From a secondary endosymbiont of Ctenarytaina eucalypti (GTDB lineage: Bacteria > Pseudomonadota > Gammaproteobacteria > Enterobacterales > Enterobacteriaceae): DNA of 64,000 bases. The DNA lies in contig NC_018419.1 of assembly GCF_000287335.1 (NCBI RefSeq), forward strand, positions 806,001 through 870,000, given 5' to 3'. Positions 46,247-56,951 of the stretch are shown here, one piece after another. The notes beneath the pieces are model-generated. The model worked only from the letters and a program-made list of their open reading frames with translations, made no database searches and had not been told where the DNA came from. Positions within the stretch are counted from its first letter, which is position 1; each line of letters begins with the position of its first letter. A program made the translations under genes and the position numbers.

Positions 46247-47002
46247 ATGCCAATTATGGCACGCACCCTTTTTCGAGACATGCTGTATTTTTTCCGTAAT
46301 CAGTCTTTTAGTATCATTATACTATCAATATTGACGGCAATAATCAGCGTTGTCTTGGGGCATGTATTGTCCCCAGGCAATGAGCAGCTGATGACGCTTA
46401 TTGATGTTGCCCATGTAGCCGAAAACAACGAGCTTAACCAGAAGCAGCTTATAGAGCAGATGTCTAACGATCAGCGTCGTGTGTTGTTCAAAGCCTACGC
46501 TGCTAGCACAGTGTCCTCTCTAATCTGCAATGTCTTTCTATCAGGCGGAATGCTTGCCATAATTCGCTTGGTATCTAACCGAGAGCTCGTCAAATTTTTG
46601 CCTGTACTATCCCTATTGGCGCTGCTATTACCCCGCCTGCTGTTCCTCATGGTTCTTACGACGCTCCTGGTGCAACTCGGTCTGCTACTTATGATTGTCC
46701 CGGGTATTTTATTAGCTATCGCTTTTATACTAGCGCCGATTATTAGCACAAACGATAGCCTAGGACCTCTACAATCAATGTTTCTAAGTGCCAATCTAGC
46801 GTTTTCCAATCTCCGACTATTGTCGCCGGCGGTATTTTTCTGGCTACTAGCTAAAGCAGGAATACTGCTGTTAGCAACTAAGTTAACGCTCTTATCATCA
46901 CTTGCAGTTACTGTTTTATTAAATAGCTTGAGCAATCTAATTTCCGCTCTTTTTCTGCTATATCTTTATCGTCTTTATATGTTTTTACGGGAGCCAAAAT
47001 AA
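46247..47002 (+). CDS. yciC: Inner membrane protein of the YciC (UPF0259) family
   Basis: The 251-residue polytopic protein (247 in E. coli) matches E. coli YciC along its length: RDMLYFFRNQSF near the start, VVLGHVLSP, AASTVSSLICNVFLSGG, and TTLLVQLGLLLMIVPGILLA and LSNLISALFLLYLYRLYM toward the end. About six membrane segments are apparent. Its molecular function is not established. AAGGAG lies 6 nt before the ATG. In E. coli the next gene downstream is yciB, and a decayed yciB is readable here. Confidence 0.93.
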   Translation: MPIMARTLFRDMLYFFRNQSFSIIILSILTAIISVVLGHVLSPGNEQLMTLIDVAHVAENNELNQKQLIEQMSNDQRRVLFKAYAASTVSSLICNVFLSGGMLAIIRLVSNRELVKFLPVLSLLALLLPRLLFLMVLTTLLVQLGLLLMIVPGILLAIAFILAPIISTNDSLGPLQSMFLSANLAFSNLRLLSPAVFFWLLAKAGILLLATKLTLLSSLAVTVLLNSLSNLISALFLLYLYRLYMFLREPK

Positions 47003-47023
47003 CGGCGGATAACATATTTACCG

Positions 47024-47520
47024 ATGACAGTTCATACAGAAATGTTCTTATTCCCCACTCTTAAAATATTTTTATTATGAGTATGCTGCAAAACATTTAC
47101 TGTGCAGACGACGCACTCATTGGCTCATTAGTATTCACAGTGCGGTTATATACTGCTACGCTCTTTCACAGTAAAATATTTCACCCTTATTAGCGTCTTG
47201 CTGATCATGATCCGCGGCTCTCTGATGCGTAACTAGAAAAACGCAGACTATATCAAATATAAGGAAAATAGAATCTAGATTCTATTTTCCTCAGGGATAC
47301 TGATGTAAGTTTGTTATTTCAGCTAGTTACTTATGCAAAAGCTATTCGACCAAGAGATTTACGTCTCTACGCAAGCTTGAAAAGATTTAAATCTTGCCTG
47401 TACGATGTGCTTCCGCTCCCATAGTGAGGGGAGATTGCTATAATACTCTCGAGATCAAAGATCGTTTAAGTATACTTTCAATTTTTCATCTACCATGAGG
47501 ATAGTATTGACGCTGCTCAA
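47024..47520 (+). pseudogene. yciB: Decayed yciB downstream of yciC
   Basis: Immediately after yciC, in the E. coli gene order, parts of YciB (IspZ, inner membrane septation-related protein, 179 aa) can be read. NIYCADDALIGSLVFTV aligns without gaps to DIYAATAALIVATAIVL, preceded by a stop-containing stretch matching the LPLVVFFAFY segment. Weaker matches (LVTYAKA with TVIYALF; IYH..ED with IYRHMPQED) continue to about 47510. Stops and frameshifts are present. A 30-bp perfect palindrome (47262-47291) lies inside the fossil. Boundaries are approximate. Confidence 0.55.
47262..47291. repeat. Perfect 30-bp palindrome inside the yciB fossil
   Basis: AGGAAAATAGAATCT followed at once by its exact reverse complement. 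It could act as the yciC transcript end by position, but no T-run follows and it lies within former coding sequence. Confidence 0.92.
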
Positions 47521-49600
47521 AAGAACTTTTCTACCCTCATATAACCTTAAAAGGGAATAATCACTTTCTATTCATAATATGCCTTTAGAACGGCTAATGG
47601 TTTAACGCTAGCTAATGTCGAAAACATACTTGTAATCATGTGTTATGCCGAATTTTATGATACTTTTATGCGTCATTCGGTGTGCTTGATAGGATTATTG
47701 GGTTAATGTCTGCGAGCATGAATACTAAATCGCCTAAATTCGGCATAATCGTGACATAAGCTTATATAAGCCGATAGAGCTATGTTGAATCAGTAGACTC
47801 CTACTGCAGCCAGTAAGATATGGTGATGCCTTGTATTTTTCCAGGCACTGAGTCACGCATATGAAGTAAAATCATGCACTTTTTCTGTATGACATCAAAA
47901 GCAACCCTAAAATGCAGAACCATATCTACTGAACATTCACAACATGACGCATGTAGTCATTCTATGGATCAATAGAGCCATGCACATGTTTAGTTATGTA
48001 AAGGTTTGTTAAAAAAATTTTTATTATCAAAAGCTCAGCGCAGTGCATGCATTACAATGCCTAGACTCTACAGAAAACCAAAAATGATCAATCATCTACG
48101 AGCGTAGGTACAAGAGCTGCCTCAATTAGAGGGAGTTTTTAAAAACACGTATGAATCACTTATCTATGCTAACGAGACAGGAACGACATCTCTTAAAGGA
48201 GATTGACAAGATCTTATTGACTTGGATAGTCATCACTAAAGTTCTAAAAAATACAAGGGTTATTTAGTCTCATCAAAGTGGGGTTAAAAGCATTCCGTAA
48301 CTCAAGTTGTAAACTTATGTATCTGTCACTCACCATAGTACCCAGATGATGCCTTACGCAATCAGCCGGTAAAGTAAAAAAGCATGCAGACAGTCCTGTA
48401 AAATATCGTTGAAAAACGCAGATTGTAGACTCACTATCCATCTGATAACTGCATACATAAAAGATGCAATAATACTCTTAACTGCTTTATAGCACTTTTC
48501 ATGATGGGGGGTGGCTCTGCTAGATTTAATAAACGCTACCAAGAAAACAGAAAACCATCGCATGACGACCAAGTGCGCGCATTACTATCATGACCCCCTC
48601 CATTGAGAAACACATAACGCTACGGCAACGCTCATAGGCTCCGAAATATTGACTAGCCGATCATTCTCTCAGCATTACCACACGGTTAAACATTAATATC
48701 TTACTAGCGTCTGTGAACTCTCTAAAAAACAACGGGCTATCAACAGAAATCACTATCTAACATAGTCAAGATTTTTTGCCAAACCTTTGGGTGGTCAGCC
48801 GTATCTGTCTAGCAACAATATGCTAGTAGGTCGGGTGCCAATAACGATCAAAGCCCATACGCGCATTGTGCACGGTAACTTAGGATTAGCATTATCTGCA
48901 GCGCGACACAATAGCGTGACTTTCAGTCAACTATTTACCAATCCTATGTAAAAAAAATTCGCGCCCCTTAAGGCTAAAGATGACAACACTGAACTTATGA
49001 GCCATTCCCGTTTCCGGCCTCAGCTTATAACTGGTGGCGAGCCCTATAATATTTTTTAGCGACACAGAATGCATGTATCGAAAAAAAGAAATAATTCTAG
49101 ACCTCATATACAACAATGGTTTATTGATACTAGGTAACTTGTCTAATGACAACATCCAGCATCTAGTGCGCCTGTTAGAAATAAAGCGAAGTTAACATGG
49201 TAATATATTAAAAATAGTTAGATAATGTGGTCGATTTCACTAGGTTTATTATCACATTACGAAACACAAAATACCGTGCCCCATTCAAGGGGGATTGAAA
49301 AACTGCATACATGTCACTAGATATCATCCATCACCTGCATGCTCAATCATGAGATTTGCTTCAACACATCCATGAGCCAGATGAGACGCAGGTGTACGCT
49401 ATCAAGCGATGACCGTAACTTCGCTAAATCAAGGATTGCAAAAAAACAGACCTATTCTACTCTCCTATAAGGTGTTAGTAGAACATGTCCTTCTTCTCCC
49501 CTGGTGTCATTTTTTATGACCTCTTACTGTATTTTTTTACCTTGAAGACATGCATCGGCTATAATCTCTTAGACGCAACCAACCGCGAGAGGAAGCAGTG
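47521..49600. other. Eroded region between yciB and ybeZ fossils
   Basis: About 2.1 kb with only short chance-like frames on the minus strand (48244-48572 and 48931-49155). The second half should have held the body of ybeZ and miaB if E. coli order once applied, but I could not read them, including no Walker A motif. Confidence 0.45.
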
Positions 49601-49624
49601 AGAGAAGTTGCTTAATGAATAATG

Positions 49625-49810
49625 AGGGTCCCTTAAAAAAGGGAAGCGTTAGCAGGCATCGAGGAACGAGGCATCATTTTATTCAACAGAAAACACTTAG
49701 CGCCCTTATTTGATAGGGAGGCCTCTCATCCATCCCTATAAAACCTATGAGATCGCTAACCAGAAACATAAAAAAGGGGCTACTCTATGCGCGCCCCAAA
49801 AGATTTAACA
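49625..49810 (+). pseudogene. ybeZ: 3' end of a decayed ybeZ (phoH-like)
   Basis: Just upstream of ybeY, where E. coli has the PhoH-like ATPase gene ybeZ, the C-terminal part can be read with stops and small deletions. LKKGKR corresponds to TKSGLR, EASFY to EISFN, then STENT-stop-RP to HSEDVVRHP. YE...QKHKKGATL corresponds to YE...QKRKAALA near the end. The upstream ATPase core is unreadable. YbeZ works with YbeY in RNA metabolism, so here YbeY acts without it. Confidence 0.5.
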
Positions 49811-49873
49811 ATCTAGAGTAACGAGGGACCACTAGGGAAACGTAGCCATGCTGTCTTCCGGAGATCAGAAGAG

Positions 49874-50344
49874 ATGAGTAAGGTAATACTAGACATGCAG
49901 GTAGCGTGTCATAATACAAGTGATCTACCTAACGAGAAAGATTTTCTTCGCTGGCTTCAGGGCGTTTTTCCACTGTTTCGCAACTACACGGAAGTGACTG
50001 TTCGTCTAGTAGACGAAGCAGAAAGCCACGAACTCAACCTTACATACCGCGGTCAAAGCAAACCTACGAACGTGCTCGCCTTTCCCTTTGAATCACCTCC
50101 AGAAGTTAAACTGCAACTGCTAGGAGATTTGGTCATCTGCCGCCAAGTTATAGAACGTGAAGCGCAACAACAAGCAAAAGCGTTAAATGCACATTGGGCG
50201 CATATGGTTGTCCATGGTTCACTGCATTTACTAGGGTATGAGCATATCTTGTATCAAGAAGCATTAGAGATGGAATCAATGGAAGCAATAATAATGCAAA
50301 AACTTAGTTACCCAGACCCCTATCTTTTGGAACAAGAAACGTAA
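49874..50344 (+). CDS. ybeY: Endoribonuclease YbeY (16S rRNA maturation)
   Basis: YbeY is a zinc-dependent single-strand endoribonuclease needed for 16S rRNA 3'-end maturation and 70S quality control. It is 156 residues (155 in E. coli). The metal-binding [11 protein letters not shown] holds H114, H118 and H124, and the conserved R59 in [17 protein letters not shown] is present. The N-terminus [12 protein letters not shown] matches the family start. It sits between a fossil ybeZ and a broken ybeX, followed by intact lnt: selection has kept the essential members of this cluster and dropped the rest. Confidence 0.95.
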   Translation: MSKVILDMQVACHNTSDLPNEKDFLRWLQGVFPLFRNYTEVTVRLVDEAESHELNLTYRGQSKPTNVLAFPFESPPEVKLQLLGDLVICRQVIEREAQQQAKALNAHWAHMVVHGSLHLLGYEHILYQEALEMESMEAIIMQKLSYPDPYLLEQET

Positions 50345-50390
50345 GCTCTTGTTCCCTTTAATTATGAAAGACTGAAAATAACTAAACGCT

Positions 50391-51240
50391 ATGAACAATG
50401 ATTACTCTCAGTCCAATGGCCGCATCAGTTCTAAAAAGAAATTTTTTCCTTGATGAAACATCAACTATTTCACGGTAAAGCAAAAAATCGTGACCAGCTT
50501 TTGAAGCTGATTCGGGATTACAAACATAATAAGCTAATCGACCCCGACACATGCAAAATACTAGAAGGAGTCATCGATATTGCTAATAAGCGGGCCCGGG
50601 GTATCATGATCCCCGCTCACAGATTATCATGCTGAAGCAACACCAATCCCTAAAAGGATATCTTAGCATAATCGTCTAATCAACCCATTCCCGACTTCCG
50701 GTCATGAACGAAGATAAAGATTATGTAGACGGAATCTTCTTGGCAAAAAATTTACTACCATTTATGCTGAGCTACAAAGACCTCTTTAGCATCTCGCGGA
50801 TACTGATGCCGGTGCTAGTAGTTCCGGAAAGTAAGCGGGTCGATCTCATGCTTAAGGAGTTCCGATCCACATGTTATCTCATTATGACCATCATCATAGA
50901 TGAATGTGGGGGCGTCTTTGGCCTAATTACTATTGCAGGCATCTTGTAGCTCATCGTCGGCAAGATTGAGGATGAATACGATGATAAGAAAGAGCGGAAT
51001 ATCCTCCAGCTGAACCTTCAAACCTGCACTCTCTGGGACCTGACTCCTATAAGGAATTCAAGACGCACTTTAGTGACGAAGCCGTGGGATAGCATAGGAG
51101 GTCTAGTGATGCAACTCTGTGGGAGTTTACCCGAACATGGTGAGGCTATCGATATCAAGGGCGATCATTTCACAGCCGCAATAACCGACAACCGTCGCAT
51201 TATCCAGATGCATGTCAAAATACCAAAGCATACACTTTAA
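50391..51240 (+). pseudogene. ybeX: Frameshifted ybeX (corC), CBS-domain protein
   Basis: The whole gene is traceable between ybeY and lnt. It starts MNNDYSQSNGRISSKKKFF (E. coli MSDDNSHSSDTISNKKGFF), then a stop and frame change. HQLFHGKAKNRDQLLKLIRD and EGVIDIANKRARGIMIP follow, then a stop and a gap of about 25 codons. The frame resumes LPVMNEDKDYVDGIFLAKNL through PESKRVDLMLKEFRS and IIIDECGGVFGLITI to a TAG at about 50947. After another shift the transporter-associated domain reads [20 protein letters not shown] and [11 protein letters not shown] to the stop at 51240. At least three disruptions make it non-functional. CorC/YbeX is linked to Mg/Co handling and ribosome homeostasis. Confidence 0.92.
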
Positions 51241-51266
51241 CACACTATAAAAGCTGGCTATTCCAC

Positions 51267-52799
51267 ATGGACATCACTCCACGTTCTATGCCCCAGCAGC
51301 TCCGCATCCTGCTTGCGATGGTTACCGGTGCCAGCGGCACACTAGCATTTTCCCCCTATGATCTGTGGCCAGTAGCTATTCTTTCTCTCAGCGGCCTGTT
51401 GGCGGTAACGCTCAACCGCAGTAGCCGGCAGGCAGGCTGGCTTGGCTTTGTCTGGGGATTTTGCTTTTTTGGCACCGGCGTTAACTGGGTCGGCATAAGC
51501 ATTGCACAATTCAGCGGTTTGCCTTGTCCAATACATGTAGGACTGGTAGCGTTGCTAGCTGGCTATTTAGCGCTATTCCCCATGCTATTTTCTGCCCTTC
51601 TAGCACTGCTATGGCAACGTACAAGTCTATTTCGGCTGGCTCTTGGTGCACCAGCACTATGGTCGATCACTGAATTTTTGCGCGGATGGATACTGACAGG
51701 TTTCCCCTGGCTGGAATTCGGTTACAGTCAAATTGATGGGCCGCTAAAAGGCATCGCGCCGCTTTTAGGTGTTCAGGCCATCACCTTTTTTTTAATGATG
51801 ATAAGCGGCATAGCGGTCTTTGGAATAGCGAAGCAAAAACCTCTACCAACGTTCAGCGCCCTAGCACTCTTGCTCCTCCCCTGGCCGCTGCGCTCTTTGC
51901 AATGGTACGAATCTCAGCCGACGCGCGCAATTGACGTGGCGCTAATTCAGGGTAATATTGCACAGTCAATAAAATGGGACACTGCTCAGGTGGAGCCAAC
52001 GTTAAATATTTATTTAAAGAGAACCTTGCCGGCTCTCGGTAAGGCGAAGATAATCATCTGGCCAGAATCGGCAATTCCCCTCGCTGAAATTACCCAGAAT
52101 GGTTTTCTAAGTAGACTCGACAAAACATTACTACAATGTCAAACTCATTTAATCACTGGCATTATTGACGCACGGCCCACTCTATACGGGTATGATTATT
52201 ACAACAGTATCGTAGTCTTAGGTGCAAAAATACCTTACCATTATCCCTCTCAAGATCGCTATAACAAGCATCACCTAGTGCCTTTCGGTGAAACAGTTCC
52301 GTTTCCAAGTCTTCTCCGCCCGCTCGCACCGCTCTTTAATCTGCCCATGTCCTGCCTCAGCAAAGGGCCATACCTACAGCCGCAGCTGAAGGTGGCGGAT
52401 GTGAAGCTTACCGCGACCGTTTGCTACGAGATTATTTTGGGAAAGCAGGTTCGGGATAATTTCCGTCCGGATACTGACCTCCTTCTAACCGTGTCCAACG
52501 ATGCTTGGTTTGGTCATTCTATAGGCCCATGGCAGCATTTCCAAATGGCACGAATGAGATCACTAGAGCTTGGGAGACCGCTGATACGTAGCACTAATAA
52601 CGGCATCACCGCAGTTATCAACGCTGATGGGACATCGCAAGCTCAATTGCCTCAATTTACTTGTGATGTACTCAGCGTCCGCGTCACACCAACGCGCGGG
52701 GTTACCCCTTATGCCCGCGCCGGGGCCTGGCCGCTCTGGATTATGACACTAGTAACTGGCTTGATCGCTATGCTGCTTGAACGTCGTCCTGCCTCCTAA
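51267..52799 (+). CDS. lnt: Apolipoprotein N-acyltransferase
   Basis: Lnt adds the third acyl chain to lipoproteins at the inner membrane, needed for Lol export in gammaproteobacteria. The 510-residue protein (512 in E. coli) has about six to eight N-terminal membrane segments, then a periplasmic nitrilase-like domain. Catalytic E267 is in IIIWPESAI, the lysine in [12 protein letters not shown] and the cysteine in [29 protein letters not shown] and [11 protein letters not shown] are also conserved. The start aligns with E. coli without gaps. It lies 26 nt after the ybeX fossil and is expressed despite that gene's loss. Its retention implies a functional outer membrane with lipoproteins. Confidence 0.96.
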   Translation: MDITPRSMPQQLRILLAMVTGASGTLAFSPYDLWPVAILSLSGLLAVTLNRSSRQAGWLGFVWGFCFFGTGVNWVGISIAQFSGLPCPIHVGLVALLAGYLALFPMLFSALLALLWQRTSLFRLALGAPALWSITEFLRGWILTGFPWLEFGYSQIDGPLKGIAPLLGVQAITFFLMMISGIAVFGIAKQKPLPTFSALALLLLPWPLRSLQWYESQPTRAIDVALIQGNIAQSIKWDTAQVEPTLNIYLKRTLPALGKAKIIIWPESAIPLAEITQNGFLSRLDKTLLQCQTHLITGIIDARPTLYGYDYYNSIVVLGAKIPYHYPSQDRYNKHHLVPFGETVPFPSLLRPLAPLFNLPMSCLSKGPYLQPQLKVADVKLTATVCYEIILGKQVRDNFRPDTDLLLTVSNDAWFGHSIGPWQHFQMARMRSLELGRPLIRSTNNGITAVINADGTSQAQLPQFTCDVLSVRVTPTRGVTPYARAGAWPLWIMTLVTGLIAMLLERRPAS

Positions 52800-54738
52800 A
52801 GACTTATCATGTTGCTTCATGAGGGGTGATTCAGCGATGTGTTTAATTACACTCTACGATTTTAATAATTAATGATGGCAGAGATTTATAGGATCGATCG
52901 TGGTGATAGTAGAGCTTATGCAGTGAGATGTAATGGTCATTCCATGTGAGGGGCTGAAATCTATACCATTCCGCTGAACATCAAAATGCATCGGCTTTCT
53001 TTTCATTATGGTGGCACTATATTAAATATATAGCACACGACCAGTAATATAAAAAGTAATGAATCTAGCTAGAGTCATACTACACGAGTATCAGAACTTA
53101 CCTTTTATAGAGGATATCGTACATACATAAACATTCCGCGCATTATGGCCATTAGCGCACTACATTCATTACAATCAACGATCTCTATAGCGAGATGGCA
53201 TACACCTATTCAATTGTCTACTGACAAGAACACCCTCGAGCAACGCGATCTCCTGCCTCAGAAAATAGATGAGCTAGCTATTCCATATGTTAAATAGAGA
53301 GACTCTCTGTTAGACGATATGTCTCAGGCTGCTGTTGTTCTCATCAGGTCAAGACAAGAAACCGCGGTGTAATGATGGTGAAAGAGAGCTTTTGTTATTC
53401 TCTGAGGCTTTACGGGGTAAAATTGGAGAAAGTCGTATAGATAAGTCGCATTAGCTGCTAGCAAGGCGCTTAATCGCTATTTAATAAAACATTTAGGCCA
53501 TAGACTTCGTGAGTCTATTACTGATCACAATATAAAAGTTATGAAGTAAGAGCCCTTGAGAGATATTATGCGCCAAACTTGCTTCATGCGCTTCGACTAT
53601 AAGCAGCATTGCTAGTACGATCATGGGTTTACACACTTTGAGTCATTGCCTGATCTCCTTTCATGATCAACAAGCATCATGCTCACTCAATTAAAAAAAA
53701 GTGATAACCTACTTTCCAGGAACGGCATTACTACTCCGTCTATAGATGCTGATTTTAAGCTGCCTGCTGATCTTGATGCTGAACAAGCCCGAGGAAGGTC
53801 AAGATTACGTCTCTCGCCATTGAAGGCGACCAGGTTTTATGTACTTCATTAACCAGTGTTATTACAAACACGTTCATCATCATTGTGATCAGTCGTCCAT
53901 ACGATAACTTATCGGTTAATGCATGGTTAATTACATCCATTAGAGATTGCGCGTACACGATACGTTTATATGATCATTCCGCATAGATCATCTTATTTTC
54001 ACGCCATAAACTGCTATATGGATTTGATGTTATGGTCTATTTTTTATAAATAGCATACTATCTTATTTTGCTTGTTCTTCGCCAAAAACTAGAAAATCAT
54101 TCTAAAATAACTCAAGAGTTAATTTTACCGCATGTTACGTTTATATTCTGATCATACTGTTTTAGTTTTTCTGTGAAGAAAATACTCAGTGTCGATTCAC
54201 TGAAGCGCGATAAATTTACACTTCCAGTCAATTTGGCTCCCTAACCTTATTAGAAAAAACTAAAGCCTTATGTCATCTACCACAGTGGCGCTGGCTTTAT
54301 TTTAGTAGTAAAAATTATTTAGCTATACCGTATAGGGAAGGTTTTCTCTATCTCTTTAGAATATATCACCCATTACTCTTGATGTTTATTGATGCACATA
54401 AATTTTGAAACACGCAAAAGCAATAGTGTGATTATTACATTATCTGTAAAAAATAAAAATTTTTTGATGCAGGAGATAAGTATTTGATAATATTTCTCAT
54501 TCAAAATCTTGAGTCGTCATTAAGTTGTATGTCAACGTTTATTTATAAATAGTCTCGATGAGCACAAGAATCTCTGCTTCCCCCCTTTTTTTGGGGGGAA
54601 GCAGAGATTCTGTACAACACATCTAAATGCTTATATTGCACAATTAAGATAATACAATCTAATGTTAAGGCAACGTGCTCATTAGTGCGAAGACGAGGCC
54701 CGCGATTTGTTAATGTTATCATGATCGCACATAACTAT
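52800..54738. other. Eroded spacer between lnt and yqhA
   Basis: About 1.9 kb without a supported gene. A 67-codon minus-strand frame at 53755-53958 matches nothing I know and is chance-sized. The 19-bp inverted repeat at 54567-54611 lies here (listed). Confidence 0.5.
54567..54611. repeat. Perfect 19-bp inverted repeat with six G:C closing pairs
   Basis: AGAATCTCTGCTTCCCCCC, a loop of seven T, then the exact reverse complement. It lies 128 nt downstream of the yqhA stop in that gene's direction, so it might end yqhA transcripts, but no T-run follows the stem on the minus strand. Confidence 0.93.
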
Positions 54739-55236
54739 TTAATTTTGTGAAATTTTACTCATTCTATCGATATGCGCCATGCCAAACGCAGAGATAACGA
54801 AAGCTAAATGGATGATGACACACCACATAATTTTATTATCCGGTACTTTTTCTGCTTCCATAAATATTCTTAATAGATGTACAGAGGAAATGGCAACAAT
54901 CGAAGAGGCAACTTTATTCTTTATTGAGTTAACATCCATTTTCCCCATCCAGCTTAGTTTTTGATGTTGATCATCTACGGTCATTTTAAGAATAAAATTC
55001 TCATAACCTGAGAACATAACCATAACTAAAAGCCCGCCCACTAAGGCAATGTCAACAAGAGATAAAACTATTAGTATTAATCCTGACTCAGGTATTGCAA
55101 AAAGCTCAGGGATAATATGGAATATTTGTTGAAAAAACTTCACAGTAAGTAACATGAATCCAAACGACAGGCCTATGTAGACAGGAAATAAAAGCCATCT
55201 AGATGCATAAGTGATCCTTTCAATATACTTTTTCAT
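54739..55236 (-). CDS. yqhA: Inner membrane protein of the YqhA (UPF0114) family
   Basis: The 165-residue protein (164 in E. coli) aligns end to end with Yqh[18 protein letters not shown] near the N-terminus, [44 protein letters not shown] and [16 protein letters not shown]. Four membrane segments are apparent (about residues 14-35, 50-75, 107-125 and 136-155). Function is unknown. I choose the ATG at 55236, with AAAGAG 5 nt upstream, over an in-frame GTG two codons earlier. It stands alone in decayed DNA, so its persistence suggests a real role. Confidence 0.93.
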   Translation of the reverse strand: MKKYIERITYASRWLLFPVYIGLSFGFMLLTVKFFQQIFHIIPELFAIPESGLILIVLSLVDIALVGGLLVMVMFSGYENFILKMTVDDQHQKLSWMGKMDVNSIKNKVASSIVAISSVHLLRIFMEAEKVPDNKIMWCVIIHLAFVISAFGMAHIDRMSKISQN

Positions 55237-56534
55237 TATCACTCTTTAGTTATAAACAAGATCAAGATCATGGGAATCAAGATTAGTATAAAAGTATTTA
55301 GCAAACTAGTTCAATTAGAACATAGGCAATTTCCCCTAATGCTTTTCTGTATCAACTAGCGTTAGACTTGTCTATATGCCTATGCATAAATAATAACTAT
55401 ATTTTAACTATAAAAATGCGTTTGAATTATTGCCTTTAAAACATTATACATTATATAAAATCTTTTTTTTAAAACAAAAAGTCTTTAGGTAATTATGAGG
55501 AAAGCGCACTGAAGTTACTTCAATATATGGCTTTTATTGATGCCAGAGCATAAGATTACTGAGTTATAAAACGATAAAAAAACTTCAGGCCACGTGACTT
55601 TCTGATAGAAAAGGTGGGTAAGCTACCCATAACTCAATCTGACATCATTAATTGAATATATTATGATTTATATAAAAAAGCTAGAACAAGTCAGCGCTTG
55701 TTGCATATAGCATACTTATTTAATATGCTTATACGTATAATTAGCTCTGTCTTTTGACAGTCGAAATCATGCTTGCTTTGTTATACCTTTAGTATAATCA
55801 TGACGAAGCTTCAGATGACTTTTGAGTGTATTAAATGACCAACAGCAGTCCTATGCTGCTATAGCAGTATTTAAAGCAGATCTTTATTATCGCAGGTGTA
55901 TCATTTTCTGATACGACCTACCCTAATAATGTTTAGTTGTAGCAATATACTCTTACATTCTTCCCGATAGCAGAATGTGTTTTTATTTAAAACTACTCTG
56001 GCTACTGAACAATGTTTTGAGCTAACAAGATAGTTATTACAGTCAAAGACTACTTTACATTCCCTCGTAATAACGTAATCTTTTCCAAAGATATCATCTT
56101 TTTTATTTAAGAGGTCATTGTTATACGCTTCTTAGCCTTATAGTATGAATTTGACTGACATTATATGTTTCCTTGCTCAGGGATGAGTAATTTTTACTTA
56201 AAAAGTATGATAGAAATAACGTCTATTATACTCCTGTAACAAAAACATTAAGGCCGATGCTATAACATATCTTAACTTTTTATGATGAGATTAGCTGTCT
56301 GAGCCGAGCCATAACACGTCAAAAAACATTAACTTCTATATGTTAGTTAAAGGTTCTACTGTCTTCAATACACCGCTACGAGTATCACGTTAGGCTTCAT
56401 CCGATAACTAACACACAGAAGAAATAAAAAGTATTCTCTGGTAACACCACATCACAGAATAGCATTCTACTTTATTGATTCATTGCAGTTGAGCTAAGAG
56501 GAAATATACTAGAATGCTATATAGCATTAATCTA
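55237..56534. other. Spacer between yqhA and rnpB
   Basis: About 1.3 kb without a supported gene. Just past the rnpB 3' end a 16-bp palindrome AATGCTATATAGCATT (56513-56528) could be a weak transcript end. Confidence 0.5.
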
Positions 56535-56915
56535 AGAACGGAGTTGACCGTTAAGCCGGGTTCTGTCGTGGACAGTCATTCATCTAGGCCAGTGCTCACG
56601 CACTAGCTCAAGCGGCCTACCCAGGTTCAGTACGGGCCGTACCAGGCGAACCCCTTATTGGCCTTGCTCCAGGTGGAGTTTACCTTGCGACGCACTGTTA
56701 CCAAGCGTACGGTACGCTCTTACCGCACCCTTTCACCCTTACCTGATCCTACTTTCGCAGGCCATCGGCGGTCTTCTCTCTGTTGCACTTGTCGTGGGCT
56801 TTCGCCCCCCAGGCGTTACCTGGCACCCTGCCCTATGGAGCCCGGACTTTCCTCCCCTTGTTCTTTTCTGTCCTCGCGAGGATTAAGACGAAGCGGCGAC
56901 TGTCTAGTCAACTCC
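56535..56915 (-). ncRNA. rnpB: RNase P RNA (M1 RNA, bacterial type A)
   Basis: RnpB is the catalytic RNA of ribonuclease P, which cuts the 5' leader from pre-tRNAs. On the minus strand the 5' end GAGTTGACTAGACAGTCGCC corresponds to E. coli GAAGCTGACCAGACAGTCGCC. The universal core GAGGAAAGTCCGGGCTCCA follows, then GGTAAGGGTGAAAGGGTGCG, AGGCCAATAAGGGGTTCGCC and the 3' part CCACGACAGAACCCGGCTTA. Length is about 381 nt against 377 in E. coli. A strong promoter abuts the 5' end. An 86-codon plus-strand frame across it (56658-56918) is only an antisense shadow. Confidence 0.97.
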
Positions 56916-56922
56916 TAAGAGG

Positions 56923-56951
56923 AGTATAGGGCACTACTCTACGATTGTCAC
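56923..56951 (-). promoter_or_regulatory. Sigma-70 promoter of rnpB
   Basis: On the minus strand GTGACA (-35), 17 nt, TATACT (-10), with the predicted transcript start about 7 nt on, exactly at the rnpB 5' end. Confidence 0.85.

Noticed and set aside
48244-49155. Cluster of short minus-strand ORFs
   Set aside because: They overlap one another, have no coding character and lie in stop-rich decayed DNA.
53755-53958. 67-codon minus-strand ORF after lnt
   Set aside because: No homologue recognised, no clear ribosome-binding site, chance-sized.
56658-56918. 86-codon ORF on the plus strand
   Set aside because: It lies antisense to rnpB and is only the reverse complement of the conserved RNA.
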